Source of the DNA: Hermodice carunculata
Lineage: Eukaryota > Annelida > Polychaeta > Eunicida > Amphinomidae
Assembly: GCA_964020975.1 (NCBI GenBank)
Contig: CAXHWN010002588.1
Coordinates: forward strand, 868,001-932,000
Direction of reading: 5' to 3'
Length of the DNA stretch: 64,000 bases
The notes beneath the pieces were generated by a model. That model saw nothing but the letters and a program-made list of their open reading frames with translations. It was not told the DNA's origin and did no database searches. Numbering within the stretch: the first letter of the stretch is position 1; every line of letters begins with the position of its first letter. This document shows, piece after piece, positions 25,228 through 36,012 of the stretch. Position numbers and translations under genes: made by a program.

Positions 25228-25694
25228 GTGGCACTTGGTAACTTCAGGCTTATGTGAATGAGAAATTAACGTATGATCTCACTGCTCATGATCGATATGC
25301 CCCAGCCCCCCTGCCCAAACAATGGTAGTTAGAAGAATGTACTCAATTGTTCATTCTGCAAGACTAGCTGTGCAAAATAAGCGTTTCCTGTTACAACTTG
25401 GGACCCTATGTGCATTATCCTTGAGAAATTTTGGAATATTCTGCATGTGACTGGGATTTTGTATTGTGTAGGCACTCATGTGCTATGTGATTCGTCCCAT
25501 TCAAGCACTACTTCCAGGCCTCTTTCCCAGACGCAGGACCCGCTTACAAATTCATGCCCTTGCCATCTCGGACTGAAGAGACTGTATGTGGTCATTCTAT
25601 ATGAATAAACATTATCTACATATAGCATGGTCACAAGAGACAGGGTGGTTACAAAACATCATGTTCGTCTGTGATATGAAAACTTTATGTCCAG

Positions 25695-25782
25695 GCACAC
25701 ACGTTAGTCAAGGGCAACTCAATGAGAGGTTTGATCAGTCATGTCAAGTGTTGACAGGTGCTGCCATCTCAGTTACATCCAA
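25695..25782 (+). CDS. unidentified gene, internal exon
   Basis: An acceptor (CTTTATGTCCAG) is followed by a frame reading THVSQGQLNERFDQSCQVL and then TGAAISVTS, ending at a near-perfect donor (CCAA|GTAAGC). The length is 88 nt with two leading and two trailing split-codon bases. With the 25227 donor it continues the previous exon in frame. It is unrelated to any repeat in the window. Function is unknown. Confidence 0.5.
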
Positions 25783-26500
25783 GTAAGCTTTCATTTTGAA
25801 CCCGGTGGTGCAAAAACATCAGAAACTTGTTTAAGCTCAGCATTTTTTCAGCATAAATTGGCACAAAAATAGTTTACATGTAGTAAGTGCATACATCAGC
25901 ATTCAATCCCATTGTTTTTGGTTGTACATGTAATAAAATGCTAATCCTGCCAGCGACATCCCTTCAAAACTTGTAACTGTGCTTTTTATATGCAATAATT
26001 AATTCCCTGTGGACTCTCACATTGCTGATAAATGTTTAAATGAGGCATACACCTGTATTGTGTCCACAATGTGACCAAACACCGCATTTTGATTGTACAT
26101 CAGATGTGTCACAGCAACCAAGAGGCCCCCACTTAGGAAATGACTTTCCCTATCAGATTAATTAACATTAATGAACACAAGGGAAAAGACTCTATCCTAC
26201 AGCCAGCTGACCTTTGAAGTACTCAATATGAGACTTGTATCCCCTTTCAACTTGCTGAAATCATCATGATTAGGACTTACGGTTGTGAAAATCTGAATTA
26301 TAGTACAGAGGTCCCCCTCTTGTACAGCTCCTCTCTCCAGAGGCCACCTCTCTTAAAAGGCCATCATACTTATATACCATGTGGGGCATTCCCTTTATAG
26401 TGACTACTTTTAGGCCGCATTTGGGAGGGGGGGCTTATAGGGGGGGACACCATATTACAATAAGTCCATTTTAACTCTTTTTTTCTAATTTCCACTGCAG

Positions 26501-26885
26501 TTCCTGCATGCCTGCATTTCCCATGAAAATGAAAATCCTCATATCAACAGCTTTCCTCAGCACGTTTTGGGCACATGAATACACCCAAAGTGCACCTGAA
26601 AAGCTGTTGACTTGTGCCTTATTTTCTCAGAAAAAAAAAAACAATGGCTTGGGTCTAAAGCTTTCTTCTGTGTGCTTTGAACACAGGGCCAAACCCCCCA
26701 AGCCAAGCTTTAACTCATTCAAAAACATATCCCTTAAGCCATTAATTGCAACTTTGAAGTCATGGACATTCATTGCAAAAGAACACCCAACACCCCCAGT
26801 CATAAATATATATGTGAAAGTGATTATCAAGGACCCCAACTCACTTCAATGCTTTTATGATGTGATAAAAAAAAATCAAACATAA
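26501..26885 (+). CDS. candidate terminal exon, weak
   Basis: A very strong acceptor (long pyrimidine tract ending TTTCCACTGCAG) precedes a 128-codon open frame whose phase fits the 25782 donor. It reads SCMPAFPMKMKILISTAF at first and ends DVIKKNQT. Against it, the stretch 26544-26610 is a degraded copy of the hairpin repeat found at 5196 and 13282, so part of the frame would be transposon-derived, and composition is AT-rich. It may be 3' UTR or non-coding. Confidence 0.22.
26544..26610. repeat. degraded hairpin, AGTCAACAG family
   Basis: TCAACAGCTTTCCTCAG on the left pairs with AAAAGCTGTTGA on the right, and the inner TTGGG pairs with CCCAA. It is an older copy of the 5196 hairpin. Confidence 0.6.
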
Positions 26886-27190
26886 TGCAAAATTTTAATC
26901 AGGATTTACAATGTAACCCAAACATTAACTACAATAAACTTGACACCATAACAAGGCAAGCAAAAGAAACATATCTTCCAATCAGAACTGTTAAATTTAA
27001 TGAATAAAGGCACAAAAAATCCTGTGGGTTAAAGCTGGTAGTCTTGCTTCCATGAAATACTGTAACACACTGTGCCAAAGGCTAGAGGGTACTTCAAAAG
27101 ACATTATCTCAAACACGAGACTCTAAAACACAATGTCAAGGTTTATGACAACATTCTCAATAGAAATATATATATATATACATATATGTA

Positions 27191-27369
27191 CAGTGGTCCC
27201 TGTCTTGAGAGACTGCCCCTAGGTCAGGTCAAAATGTGGTCTCTCAAAACAGTTGGTCTTTCATTAGAGGTATAATAACATGGAAAAGATAACACAGTGT
27301 TCTAAGACAGCGGTCTTAAAAAGATATCCGGTCTCTCATTGGAGGGGTCTCTCAAAACAGGTACCACTG
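27191..27369. mobile_element. TA-flanked MITE, copy 1
   Basis: The 179-bp element runs from CAGTGGTCCCTGTCTTGAGA to the inverted end CAAAACAGGTACCACTG, flanked by TA on both sides, as in Tc1/mariner-type insertions. The interior has GGTCTCTC repeats. Confidence 0.85.
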
Positions 27370-27594
27370 TATATATATATATATATATGATATCAAGAAG
27401 ACATAGATGTAATCAGTTCTGTATCAATAACAAAACAGAAATTTCACTTTTTCATTGATCATTATAGACAACTAAAGGGTAACAAGCAAATATATTATTG
27501 AATTTTTCACAAATATTGACTGCAAACTAACAGCACAGAGAGACTCCACAAACAAGCCACTGTTACTATTCCTATTTACCCCCCCCCCCCCCCC

Positions 27595-28050
27595 CCAGCA
27601 CAGATTCTCTTTCACCCCAGTTGACCTAGAAGAAACCATTCATATTGTACAAACATTTAAATCTAAAACCAGTGCCAGACAGGACAATCTATCAGTGAAG
27701 CAACTAATCTCTTTCATTTCAAAAGTACTATCTGTTTATTAATAAATCTTTAACCATTGGTATATTCCCCCTAAAAAACTAAAAATTGCAAAAAGGGATG
27801 GTAATTCCTATTTAGATAACCATATTACAATTTCCTTATGTCCGTCCATGCCTCAAGTTTTTTTACCTACCAACTATGCCACTAAAAAACCCCTCCTTCA
27901 TCACTGATAAATTGTACACACTCATTCATATTCTGGTCTTTCAAGGTATTTCAAAAACTATTATGTAAGTTCATACTCAACTGTGTGCACAATACCCAAT
28001 TACTACATTTGTAACTCATAAATTTTACTTATATGATAACATCTATGTCA
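27595..28050 (+). mobile_element. LINE fragment (RT N-terminal part)
   Basis: The plus strand reads PVDLEETIHIVQTFKSKTSA and RQDNLSVKQLISFISKVLSV, then KLKIAKRDGN and NHITISLCPSMPQVF, resembling the FKSKTSAGxDNIS...LKIAKVxPIYK...YRPISLLP segment of non-LTR RT. It is heavily decayed. Confidence 0.7.
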
Positions 28051-28510
28051 AAAGTATCACTCTTTGAGTGTGGTTATTTAATCAACTACTTTCTCTCCCA
28101 GGTGGTTCTTGCAATAGCGGAAACTTATTTCCTTAGTAATTAAGAGTCAACTTGATACACTTAATTGTACAACTTCCTAAATCTTGTTACTACTCTTGTA
28201 GCAGAGTGTATGAAACTTGTCTTGAATGTATTCATTTTTGTGTGTCAAATAAATGTTATGCGAGTCTGCGTTCATTAGTCCGAGACTGAATCTGAGTCTG
28301 TGTCCAAGTGTTATATTTTGCCACAGCTTACAGACTTTCCTGAGTGTAGTAATGATCATTAGCTTCCATCTTGATACAGCAATTACAAGAGCATATAGAT
28401 GTAATGCCACTATTTCTGCTAAATGTTACATACACGTACACATACTTTTACACTTTTATATATTTTGACTTCAGACATGTGGCAGTATAAGAATATAATG
28501 TAAATGAAGG

Positions 28511-28731
<221 letters not shown>

Positions 28732-28906
28732 AATTTCAGATTTTTTATGTTTGGTGTTGGGTCTAACTTATTGGTATTAAAAGTTATAAATGACTGGGCA
28801 TCAAACCCAGACTAACTGTAAGAGACTTTGATGTTCTTCTCATTCATCAATTTGACAAGATGTGCCCAAGGTTGCTGCTCAGACTATGGCCCCGCATTAA
28901 GCAGTA

Positions 28907-29086
28907 CAGTAGTCCCTCCTTTGAGAGACTGCCCCTAGTGCCATCCAAAAGGTGGTCACATAAAGCAGGTGGTCCCTCAAAGGAGGTATAAATAACATGA
29001 AAAGTACTACAGAAAGACCTGACAACTGTGGTCTCTCAAAGGAGGTGGTCTCCAAAAAGAGTGGTCTTTCAAAGTAGGGACTACTG
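28907..29086. mobile_element. TA-flanked MITE, copy 2
   Basis: 180 bp, from CAGTAGTCCCTCCTTTGAGA to CAAAGTAGGGACTACTG, with TA outside each end. Same family as 27191-27369. Confidence 0.85.
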
Positions 29087-29414
29087 TAATAAACATGAAC
29101 AGGAGGGTTGTATGCAGAGCCATGCTCAGCTCACTGAGGCCTCTTGGACACTGTGACACAATCAAATTGCTGTATTCAATCAGTTTCTGATCATTACATA
29201 CCTCATTATCTTAATGTTTATCACTGAAGAGAGAATCCCACAGGTTATTCAATATTGAATATGAAACATATAGTTGCTGTTCCAAGTAATATAGGGATCT
29301 AACCATCAGGATTCCAAAACAAGCTGCACCCTGACCTGACCTGAACCAAGCTGAACTGTTGAACTGGTAGTATATAGCTATCACTGACTTACATACTGGA
29401 CATACGAAATCAAA

Positions 29415-29428
29415 TGTGTGTGTGTGTG

Positions 29429-29499
<71 letters not shown>
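29415..29499 (+). repeat. (GT)n microsatellite
   Basis: About 42 GT units with one GC. It lies just upstream of the 29542 frame. Confidence 0.95.
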
Positions 29500-29501
<2 letters not shown>

Positions 29502-29541
29502 GGAAGGATATTCTCAGTCTCATTAAAGCATTTTCCCTGAA

Positions 29542-29820
29542 ATGGGCTGTACTGAGCTCACTCTTACAAATCTTGAGGTTGACAGTTTGAATGGTATTTT
29601 AGACATGGCACTAGAACCAAAGGATTTGAATGATTCTTCTGAAAATGATGGAGATAGGAAAAAGTGTAGTAAACGCAGTAAAATTGAGGAGAAAAATGCC
29701 AGCAAAAGTACCAGTAAAGCAAAATGCAGAAAAACCGAGGAAAACCAAGATGTCAATCTAAATAGTGAGAGAAAACATACTGATTCAAACGCTTTCAATA
29801 ACTGGGGCAAGTGGTTTTAA
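29542..29820 (+). CDS. candidate charged open frame
   Basis: This is a 92-codon frame from an ATG in fair context (GAAATGG). It starts MGCTELTLTNLEVDSLNGIL, then becomes rich in Lys, Ser, Asp and Glu (KKCSKRSKIEEKNASKSTSK), ending NNWGKWF and a stop. It starts about 40 bases after a GT microsatellite. A possible donor (AATA|GTGAGA) lies inside. It could be a first exon of the plus-strand gene whose exons follow at 30.4-31.6 kb, or a chance frame. Confidence 0.25.
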   Translation: MGCTELTLTNLEVDSLNGILDMALEPKDLNDSSENDGDRKKCSKRSKIEEKNASKSTSKAKCRKTEENQDVNLNSERKHTDSNAFNNWGKWF

Positions 29821-30423
29821 TATGCATTGCAGTAAAGCCCTCAGCATACAAGAGATTTACACACGCACTTCCATTTTTATTATAACAACCACAATGATAA
29901 TAGGTGAGTATGCTGATTTTTTTGTCACATAAGTTCTACATGTGCTTTTTATCTGCAGAATATTTCTTTTCAAATTCATTTTTCAAAGTTCCACTGCACA
30001 AAGGTATGTGTTTTTTTGGAAAATATTACCAACTTAAATGTCTGAAAGTTTCTCATAATAACTGTTGCATGCCACTGTCTTTGTTTTGCCCTCTCATTTG
30101 ACATCCATTAAGTTACCATCTGTGTTTATGTATCATGTTTGGAACCAGCATGGGTATGGGCATTGCTATCCTGCAGGTTTCCTTCTCATAGATATCATTT
30201 TCAAGTGTTTAAATTTTGTTGATGCCCCTTGATTTGGACCTTTTAAAATAAACATCTGTGTGGAATTTGTCAACGTCTCCCACTCAGCTTCAGACGACCT
30301 AGCTGTGTACAAAAATTGAGTGAGTAACAGTTGTAATTTCATTCTGTTGAAAGTAACTGTTGTGACAACATCAACATGAGCATCACCATAAACATCACAC
30401 TAAATGATGTTCCGCCAATACAG

Positions 30424-30456
30424 CAGCAGCAGGACTGTTATATCATGCATGTGACA
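30424..30456 (+). CDS. candidate 33-nt microexon
   Basis: Between an acceptor (GCCAATACAG) and a good donor (GACA|GTAAGC) lie eleven codons, QQDCYIMHVT preceded by Q. Both ends are in phase 0, like the two following exons. The acceptor lacks a strong pyrimidine tract, and the frame is also open upstream, so the left border is uncertain. Confidence 0.3.
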
Positions 30457-30595
30457 GTAAGCATTTTAATTATCTTAAGTAAATTTGCACAAGTGAGAAA
30501 TGAACTGCATTTATGTGAGGAATAGGTGACGATTAGGAGACAATTTATATGTGTGAACATATATATACATTTATATGTATTTTGTTTTCTTATAG

Positions 30596-30688
30596 CCTCC
30601 CAAGGGCAAAAACAACAGCAGACAAGGCAGCATGTCTGGAGGCAACAGCACAGACAGCAGCCTGGGCAGCAACAGCAATATTAAAACA
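30596..30688 (+). CDS. unidentified gene, Ser/Asn-rich exon
   Basis: The acceptor is TTTGTTTTCTTATAG and the donor ACA|GTAAGG. The 93-nt, phase 0-0 exon encodes PPKGKNNSRQGSMSGGNSTD followed by SSLGSNSNIKT, a polar Ser/Gly/Asn linker such as is common in disordered regions of signalling and scaffold proteins. It joins in frame to the 30971 exon. I do not recognise the protein. The GC-richer coding sequence stands out from its AT-rich flanks. Confidence 0.62.
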
Positions 30689-30970
30689 GTAAGGGTATAT
30701 TTGGATTATATTAGCTTAGAACTTGCATGGTTCATAACATTTTTTCCCCTAAAATTTCATATAATTGGTGTGAATGTCAATATTTGTGTATATAGACTGG
30801 CTACATTTAAATTGTATGAATCTGAACAGTGTCTACAATGCTTTATATGTAAAAGAGTAATATACAATATACATTAGCATGAAGATAGGGCACTTGATCT
30901 TGGATTAGATGAAGATATTATAATTTTGGACTGTTATTTTAATCTGTACACTGCTTGCATTTCTTTTCAG

Positions 30971-31009
30971 TACACCACAATAGAGCAACAGTTGAGAGAC
31001 TTCAACAGG
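30971..31009 (+). CDS. unidentified gene, 39-nt exon
   Basis: A strong acceptor (TTGCATTTCTTTTCAG) and consensus donor (AGG|GTAAGT) enclose thirteen codons reading YTTIEQQLRDFNR, phase 0-0. The peptide looks helical. It reads on to VPDAAVVRF in the 31555 exon. A TTTC microsatellite begins about ten bases after the donor. Confidence 0.62.
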
Positions 31010-31019
31010 GTAAGTACAT

Positions 31020-31091
<72 letters not shown>

Positions 31092-31092
31092 T
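31020..31092 (+). repeat. (TTTC)n microsatellite
   Basis: About eighteen CTTT units inside the intron after the 31009 donor. Confidence 0.95.
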
Positions 31093-31388
31093 ATCTATTG
31101 ATTGATAGAATGTATATGGATCTCCGAATGACTAATTACGGACTGATAAGATTCCATGTAACAGAAAGTATTTGCATTGTAATATATTTCATGAAGATGA
31201 AAATTGTATATTTAATCATTTCAATGTGGTCCAATAAATTTTGGACCTGAAACCTCTTAAGCTCCTTTTTATTACTTTTTGCAAGGTCGGGAATATGATC
31301 CTGAATCGCCTACGATTTGACCAACCTGTGATCCAAATATCTCCTACCTACTAGCCTGCTAGCGGTTGTATTAATAATAAAAATTTCA

Positions 31389-31467
31389 AAAAAAACAAAA
31401 AACAAAAAAACAAAAACAAAACAAAACAAAACAAAACAAAACAAAACAAAACAAAACAAAACAAAAA
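31389..31467 (+). repeat. (AAAAC)n microsatellite
   Basis: About fourteen ACAAA units upstream of the 31555 exon. Confidence 0.9.
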
Positions 31468-31554
31468 AAACCCCTCCGGGGGCCCCAATTGACTCCAAAA
31501 TAGCATACTTGGGTCCACAGTTTGCGTGATTTTCAATTTTGCGGCTTCGGCCAG

Positions 31555-31617
31555 GTGCCAGATGCGGCTGTTGTGAGATTTGTATCGGAAACAAGCCGAG
31601 GAAACACAGATTTTCAG
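31555..31617 (+). CDS. unidentified gene, 63-nt exon
   Basis: The acceptor GGCTTCGGCCAG and donor CAG|GTATGA enclose 21 codons, VPDAAVVRFVSETSRGNTDF plus Q, phase 0-0. The combined product of this and the two preceding exons is NSNIKT-YTTIEQQLRDFNR-VPDAAVVRF with no stop or phase break, which is good evidence for one real gene on the plus strand. No later exon was recognised; repeats follow at once. The family is unknown to me. Confidence 0.58.
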
Positions 31618-31639
31618 GTATGAACATGATACTATACTA

Positions 31640-32239
31640 TTTTGATCTCCTTGAATCCTCTGATGCACCAAATGTGGTCTCGTGATCCCTCTCGACCAAT
31701 CAGAAGCCTGGATTTGGCCTCATTTGCATAAAATTGCGAATCAAACTCTCCTGACAACACTACTAAAATACACTTTTTTACATTAAAAATATTTGAAAAA
31801 TTACAGCGCCCCCTGTTGAACAAATGAAGGTCAAAGGATCTCCAGAAATCTCTTTGTGCAATTTTGAAAACGATTGGCCAAGCAGCAGAATTTTTTAAAG
31901 ATTTGGGCAAAAAAGAACAAAAAAATTCAGAAAAAATCCAAAAATCAATGAACTGTGACCATTTGAACATACTTAGTAGAGACCCACCCAAGGTACATTC
32001 CCACCAGGTTTGAGGTAAATCTTGCTATTGGTTTTAGAGAAGTCAAAAACATGAATTGAGGATGCCTACAGACAGACGATGGACAGATGGATGACGGATG
32101 CCTTACCACCACATAAGCTCAGATCCACATCAGTGCCACCTAGTTAACAACTTTTTTGACCCCTTGACAAGGAACATATCCACCAAGTGTCAGCTTAATC
32201 TGAGTGACGGTTCTGGAGAAATCGAAAATAGCAAAAATA

Positions 32240-32311
<72 letters not shown>

Positions 32312-32470
32312 TGCAGCACCACCTGGTGAACAAATGAAGAACTAAGAGTCCCTCGGAGTGTTCCAATGTGATGTCAAAGAAATTGGGTCAGTAGTTTTAG
32401 AGAAAAGGATCTTTTAAGATTTGCCCCCAAAATGAACAAAAAAGTTCATAAACTAAAAAAACTGTCCTAA
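31640..32470 (+). repeat. dispersed 'GACCATTTGAACAAACTTGG' repeat family
   Basis: Copies of a long family with phrases ATCCAAAAATCAATG, CATTTGAACA, ACCAAGTTTGAAGTGAATCT and GCACCACCTGGTGAACAA. An (AC)n tract lies at 32243-32309. The same family recurs at 33830, 44870, 52675, 60585, 62145 and 63700. Confidence 0.8.
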
Positions 32471-32559
32471 GGATATGGATGCCCCCACCTGCCATTGCCC
32501 CCCTCAGCATTGGAAAGAGTAGCATGTAACTGATGTACGACTTCAAACACACTGTGAAA

Positions 32560-33775
32560 TCTTCACATGGATGATAATTATACAGCCATAACTTTTCATA
32601 TATTGATTGAAATTCCTATCGAATTCCATCACTATACGTGAAACACTTCATGAGCTACACATGGCACAAGTTTGACAGGAACCAATATTCATTTTCCTGG
32701 AATTGTCATTTGCACTGAGTTAGTTAATGATTATCAACAAAGGATAATTAACCTAACAGACAAACAGAACACCAGGGGTGCATCTTCACATATTGATTAA
32801 TGTTCCTATCAAGTTTCATAGCTGCACCTCAATCACTGTGAAATACACAAGTTTGACATCAGCCAACAAGTTCACTGAACAGAAATCTTCACTAAGTTAA
32901 TTAAGGAAAAATAAACACTTGTTAATTAACCCAAAAGACAAACAAAATCCCAGGCACACATCTTCACACATTGATGAAATAATCTAATAGGTTTCATAAC
33001 CGGATATGAAAAACTTCTTGAGATATGTGCAACCCAAATCTGACGTCCAACATCAAATCAGTATTTTCACTAATTAATGATTAATCATCACAGGAAAATT
33101 AATCCAGGAGTCAATCAAAACCCCAGGTGCACATCTTCATATCTTGATTAATGTTCTCACCCAGGTTCATAGGTGTACCGCAAATACTTAATGGGATACA
33201 TGTGGCACAAGTCGACAAGTCGAGCATCCAATGAACATTTTCCCCAAGTTAATTAATGATTAATTTACACAGAATAATAAATTCAAGAGACAAACAAAAC
33301 CCCAGGTACACACCTGCATATATTGATAGATGTTTTCACAGAGTTTCATGGTTGAACCTCAAATACTTTTTGAGATACATGCGACACAATTGTGACCAGT
33401 CTAAAGTCCAATCAAGATTTTCCCTAAGTTAATTAATGATTAATTAACACAAGATAATTACTCCAAGAGAGAAACAAAACCCCATATGAACCCCTTCATA
33501 TTAATAGATGTTTCCACCACATTTCATGGTTGAAGCTCAAATACTTTTTGAGATACATGTTACACAAATGTGACGAGTCTAACATTGAATCAAAATTTTC
33601 CCTAAGTTAAGTAATGATTAATTAAGACAGTATAATAAACCCAAGAGACAAACAAAACCCCAGATGCAGGCCTTCATATATTGATAGATGTTTCCACAAA
33701 GTTTCATGGTAGTTCCTCACATGCTTTTGGAGATACACGTGACACAAATGTGACAATTTAATGTCGGACAGAGGA
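32560..33775 (+). repeat. 177-bp tandem satellite, about 7 copies
   Basis: Anchor phrases ACCCCAGGTGCACATCTTCA and variants occur at 32769, 32946, 33120, 33299, 33479 and 33656, spacing 174-180 bp. Each unit also has TTAATTAATGATTAATTAAC and a TTTTTGAGATACATGTGACA-like block. No coding sequence. Confidence 0.85.
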
Positions 33776-33829
33776 ATGGACAAGGGCAAATCTATATGCT
33801 CCCTCCCCAGTGGGGTCATAAAAATTCAA

Positions 33830-34650
33830 AAATCACTGAAGCATGACCAGTTGAACAAAATTGGTAGACACACACCCAAGGTACACCTTGACCAAGTTTG
33901 AAGTGAATCTGGCCGACAGTTTTGGAGAAGTTAAAAATGTGAATTGTTGACGGACAACGGAGGGACAACGGATGGAGGACCATTAGATCAGCTCAGCTGA
34001 CTGACAGTCAGCTGAGCTGATCTAAAAATTGGATGGCTACCTGTTGAACAAATTCAGGTATGAGGATCCCTTTAAGTGTTCCAATGCAATTTTGAAGCAA
34101 TTGGCCTAGTGGTTTTGGAAATTTTTTAAGATTTTCCAAAAAAAAAATGAACAAAAATATTCACATAAAATCCAAAAATCATTGGAGCAGGACCAATTGT
34201 GGTAGAGACTCACCCATAGAAAATTTTCACCAAGTTTAAAGAGGATCTGGCCAACGGTTTCGGAGAAGTTGAAAATGTGAAACATGCACTGACAATGATG
34301 ATGACAGATGGATGAATGGCCATCCAATAAGCTCAGCTGACTGGTCAGCTGAGCTAACAAATTTTGAAAAATCCAAACAATAATGGAGCAGGACCATTTG
34401 AATAAACTTAGCAGAGACCAACCCAAATTACATTTCCACCAAGTTTGAAGTGAATTTGGCAGTCAGTTTTGGAGAAGTCACAAACGTCAATTGTAGATGA
34501 CGGACAACAGTCAAAGATCCACCACATGACATCAGCTGACCGACAAGCCAGCGGAGGTAAAAATGACTAAAACGCTCATACACAAATCCAAAGTCACTAA
34601 AGCATAAGCTATTTAATACACTTGATAGAGGTCCATCAGAAGTACATCCC
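33830..34650 (+). repeat. dispersed repeat family copies with terminal palindromes
   Basis: Three consecutive partial copies. Perfect or near-perfect palindromes end two of them: 33985-34023 and 34330-34355. A diverged one is near 34527-34558. Confidence 0.8.
33985..34023. repeat. 39-bp perfect palindrome (repeat-family end)
   Basis: AGATCAGCTCAGCTGACTG, one central base, and its exact complement. Relatives close other family copies: 34330-34355, 53374-53402 and, weakly, 60705-60730. Confidence 0.9.
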
Positions 34651-34659
34651 CACACCACA

Positions 34660-35981
34660 AACTTGAAGTGGATCTGGTCTCTGAGTTTGAAGAGAACCAC
34701 TTAATTAATCATGCATCATTGAAATGGGGGTATTCTAAGAGGGGCCTTACACTAGGGGGAGTAAACCTATCCTGTTACATTCTGTCATTGTATTTGTTTG
34801 TCAGCATGTTGAAGGTCATCATGCACCTGGTAGTTCATGACAGGGTCAAAAAATGCTATTTCTGAACAGAGCTACTTGGACTGGTCACAAATGGAATATT
34901 AATTAGCATTTCTCACTAATGCTAACCTGTCAAGTCTCCCTGGGAGTCTCTCGTCTGTTTGTCTTGTCCTGTTCCTGGACTTTACCGATGAAATTACAGA
35001 TGAAATTTCACCTTTCTATTTTTTTTTTACTTTTTGTCAGTTCTGAACTATAAAATCTCCCCATGGAAGCAAAACCACCCCCAGTTTCTTGGGAAAAAAT
35101 GTTGACAGGTATGCCAATGGCCTACACCATACATGTGTTGGTCTCACACCTGTGTTCCACGGCAGCCTTTCCAGGCAACAGGTGTAATCAATGTTGATCA
35201 CGTACACAGACACATGCTATGACATAAGTATCACAGAACACTGACATTCCACAGAGTCAACTTGTATACTCCAAAATTACATTCAAATTTCCAACTGAAC
35301 CATATTTTACATGATGTTACAGTGACAGAAATGAAGAATTTCAACCAAAAAAATCTGCGACTAGGAAAAACGCGTACTGAGAAACATTAATCAGACATTT
35401 TTAAAAAAAATTCACTGCAGTGCATCTGCCAATGTGTCATCTTCTATATAAATGGTGACACTTCATTTCTCTGCCAGTTTTGTAGAAAGCACAAATTCAT
35501 GCTTTAGGTCTTTTCTGAAAACATCGTGCAAATTTAGCCGGAGTGGGAAATTTTGGTTGCAAATTGTACAGCTTTAGTATTCAGGTGGCATGGTATTATT
35601 TTCATCTGAATGGTCCAAATATGATTTGTGTAATATAGACTAAAAAAGCGCCAGTTGTGTAATTTTTCATTGGGGCAATGAAATATTCTTGATCTCAACA
35701 TTTAGTGCCTCAGAATTTTTTCTAAAAGCAACATAACAAGTATACAAAGTGTGGTAACTGACCCGCCAGTGTACCATTCTGACCTATGGTTGTGGCGTAA
35801 TGTCCCTTTTATTCCGGCCACATGTGTACATTTTGAGCATTTATTCACAAAAGTATGATGAAAATGGTCGGAATATCGAAAACTCACTCAGTCTGTATAT
35901 GTGGCACCCAGTGCTCATTGATATTCTTCATATCGACAACAAACCATGCAATTATCTATACATATATATGTACATATATAT

Positions 35982-36012
<31 letters not shown>

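Noticed and set aside
31310-31671. Minus-strand frames over the AAAAC microsatellite
   Set aside because: Poly-Phe/Cys translation of the repeat, antisense to the better supported 31555 exon.
34798-34830. Possible exon after TTTGTTTGTCAG
   Set aside because: In the phase required by the 31617 donor it gives only HVEGHHAP before an unconvincing donor, and the surroundings are repeats.
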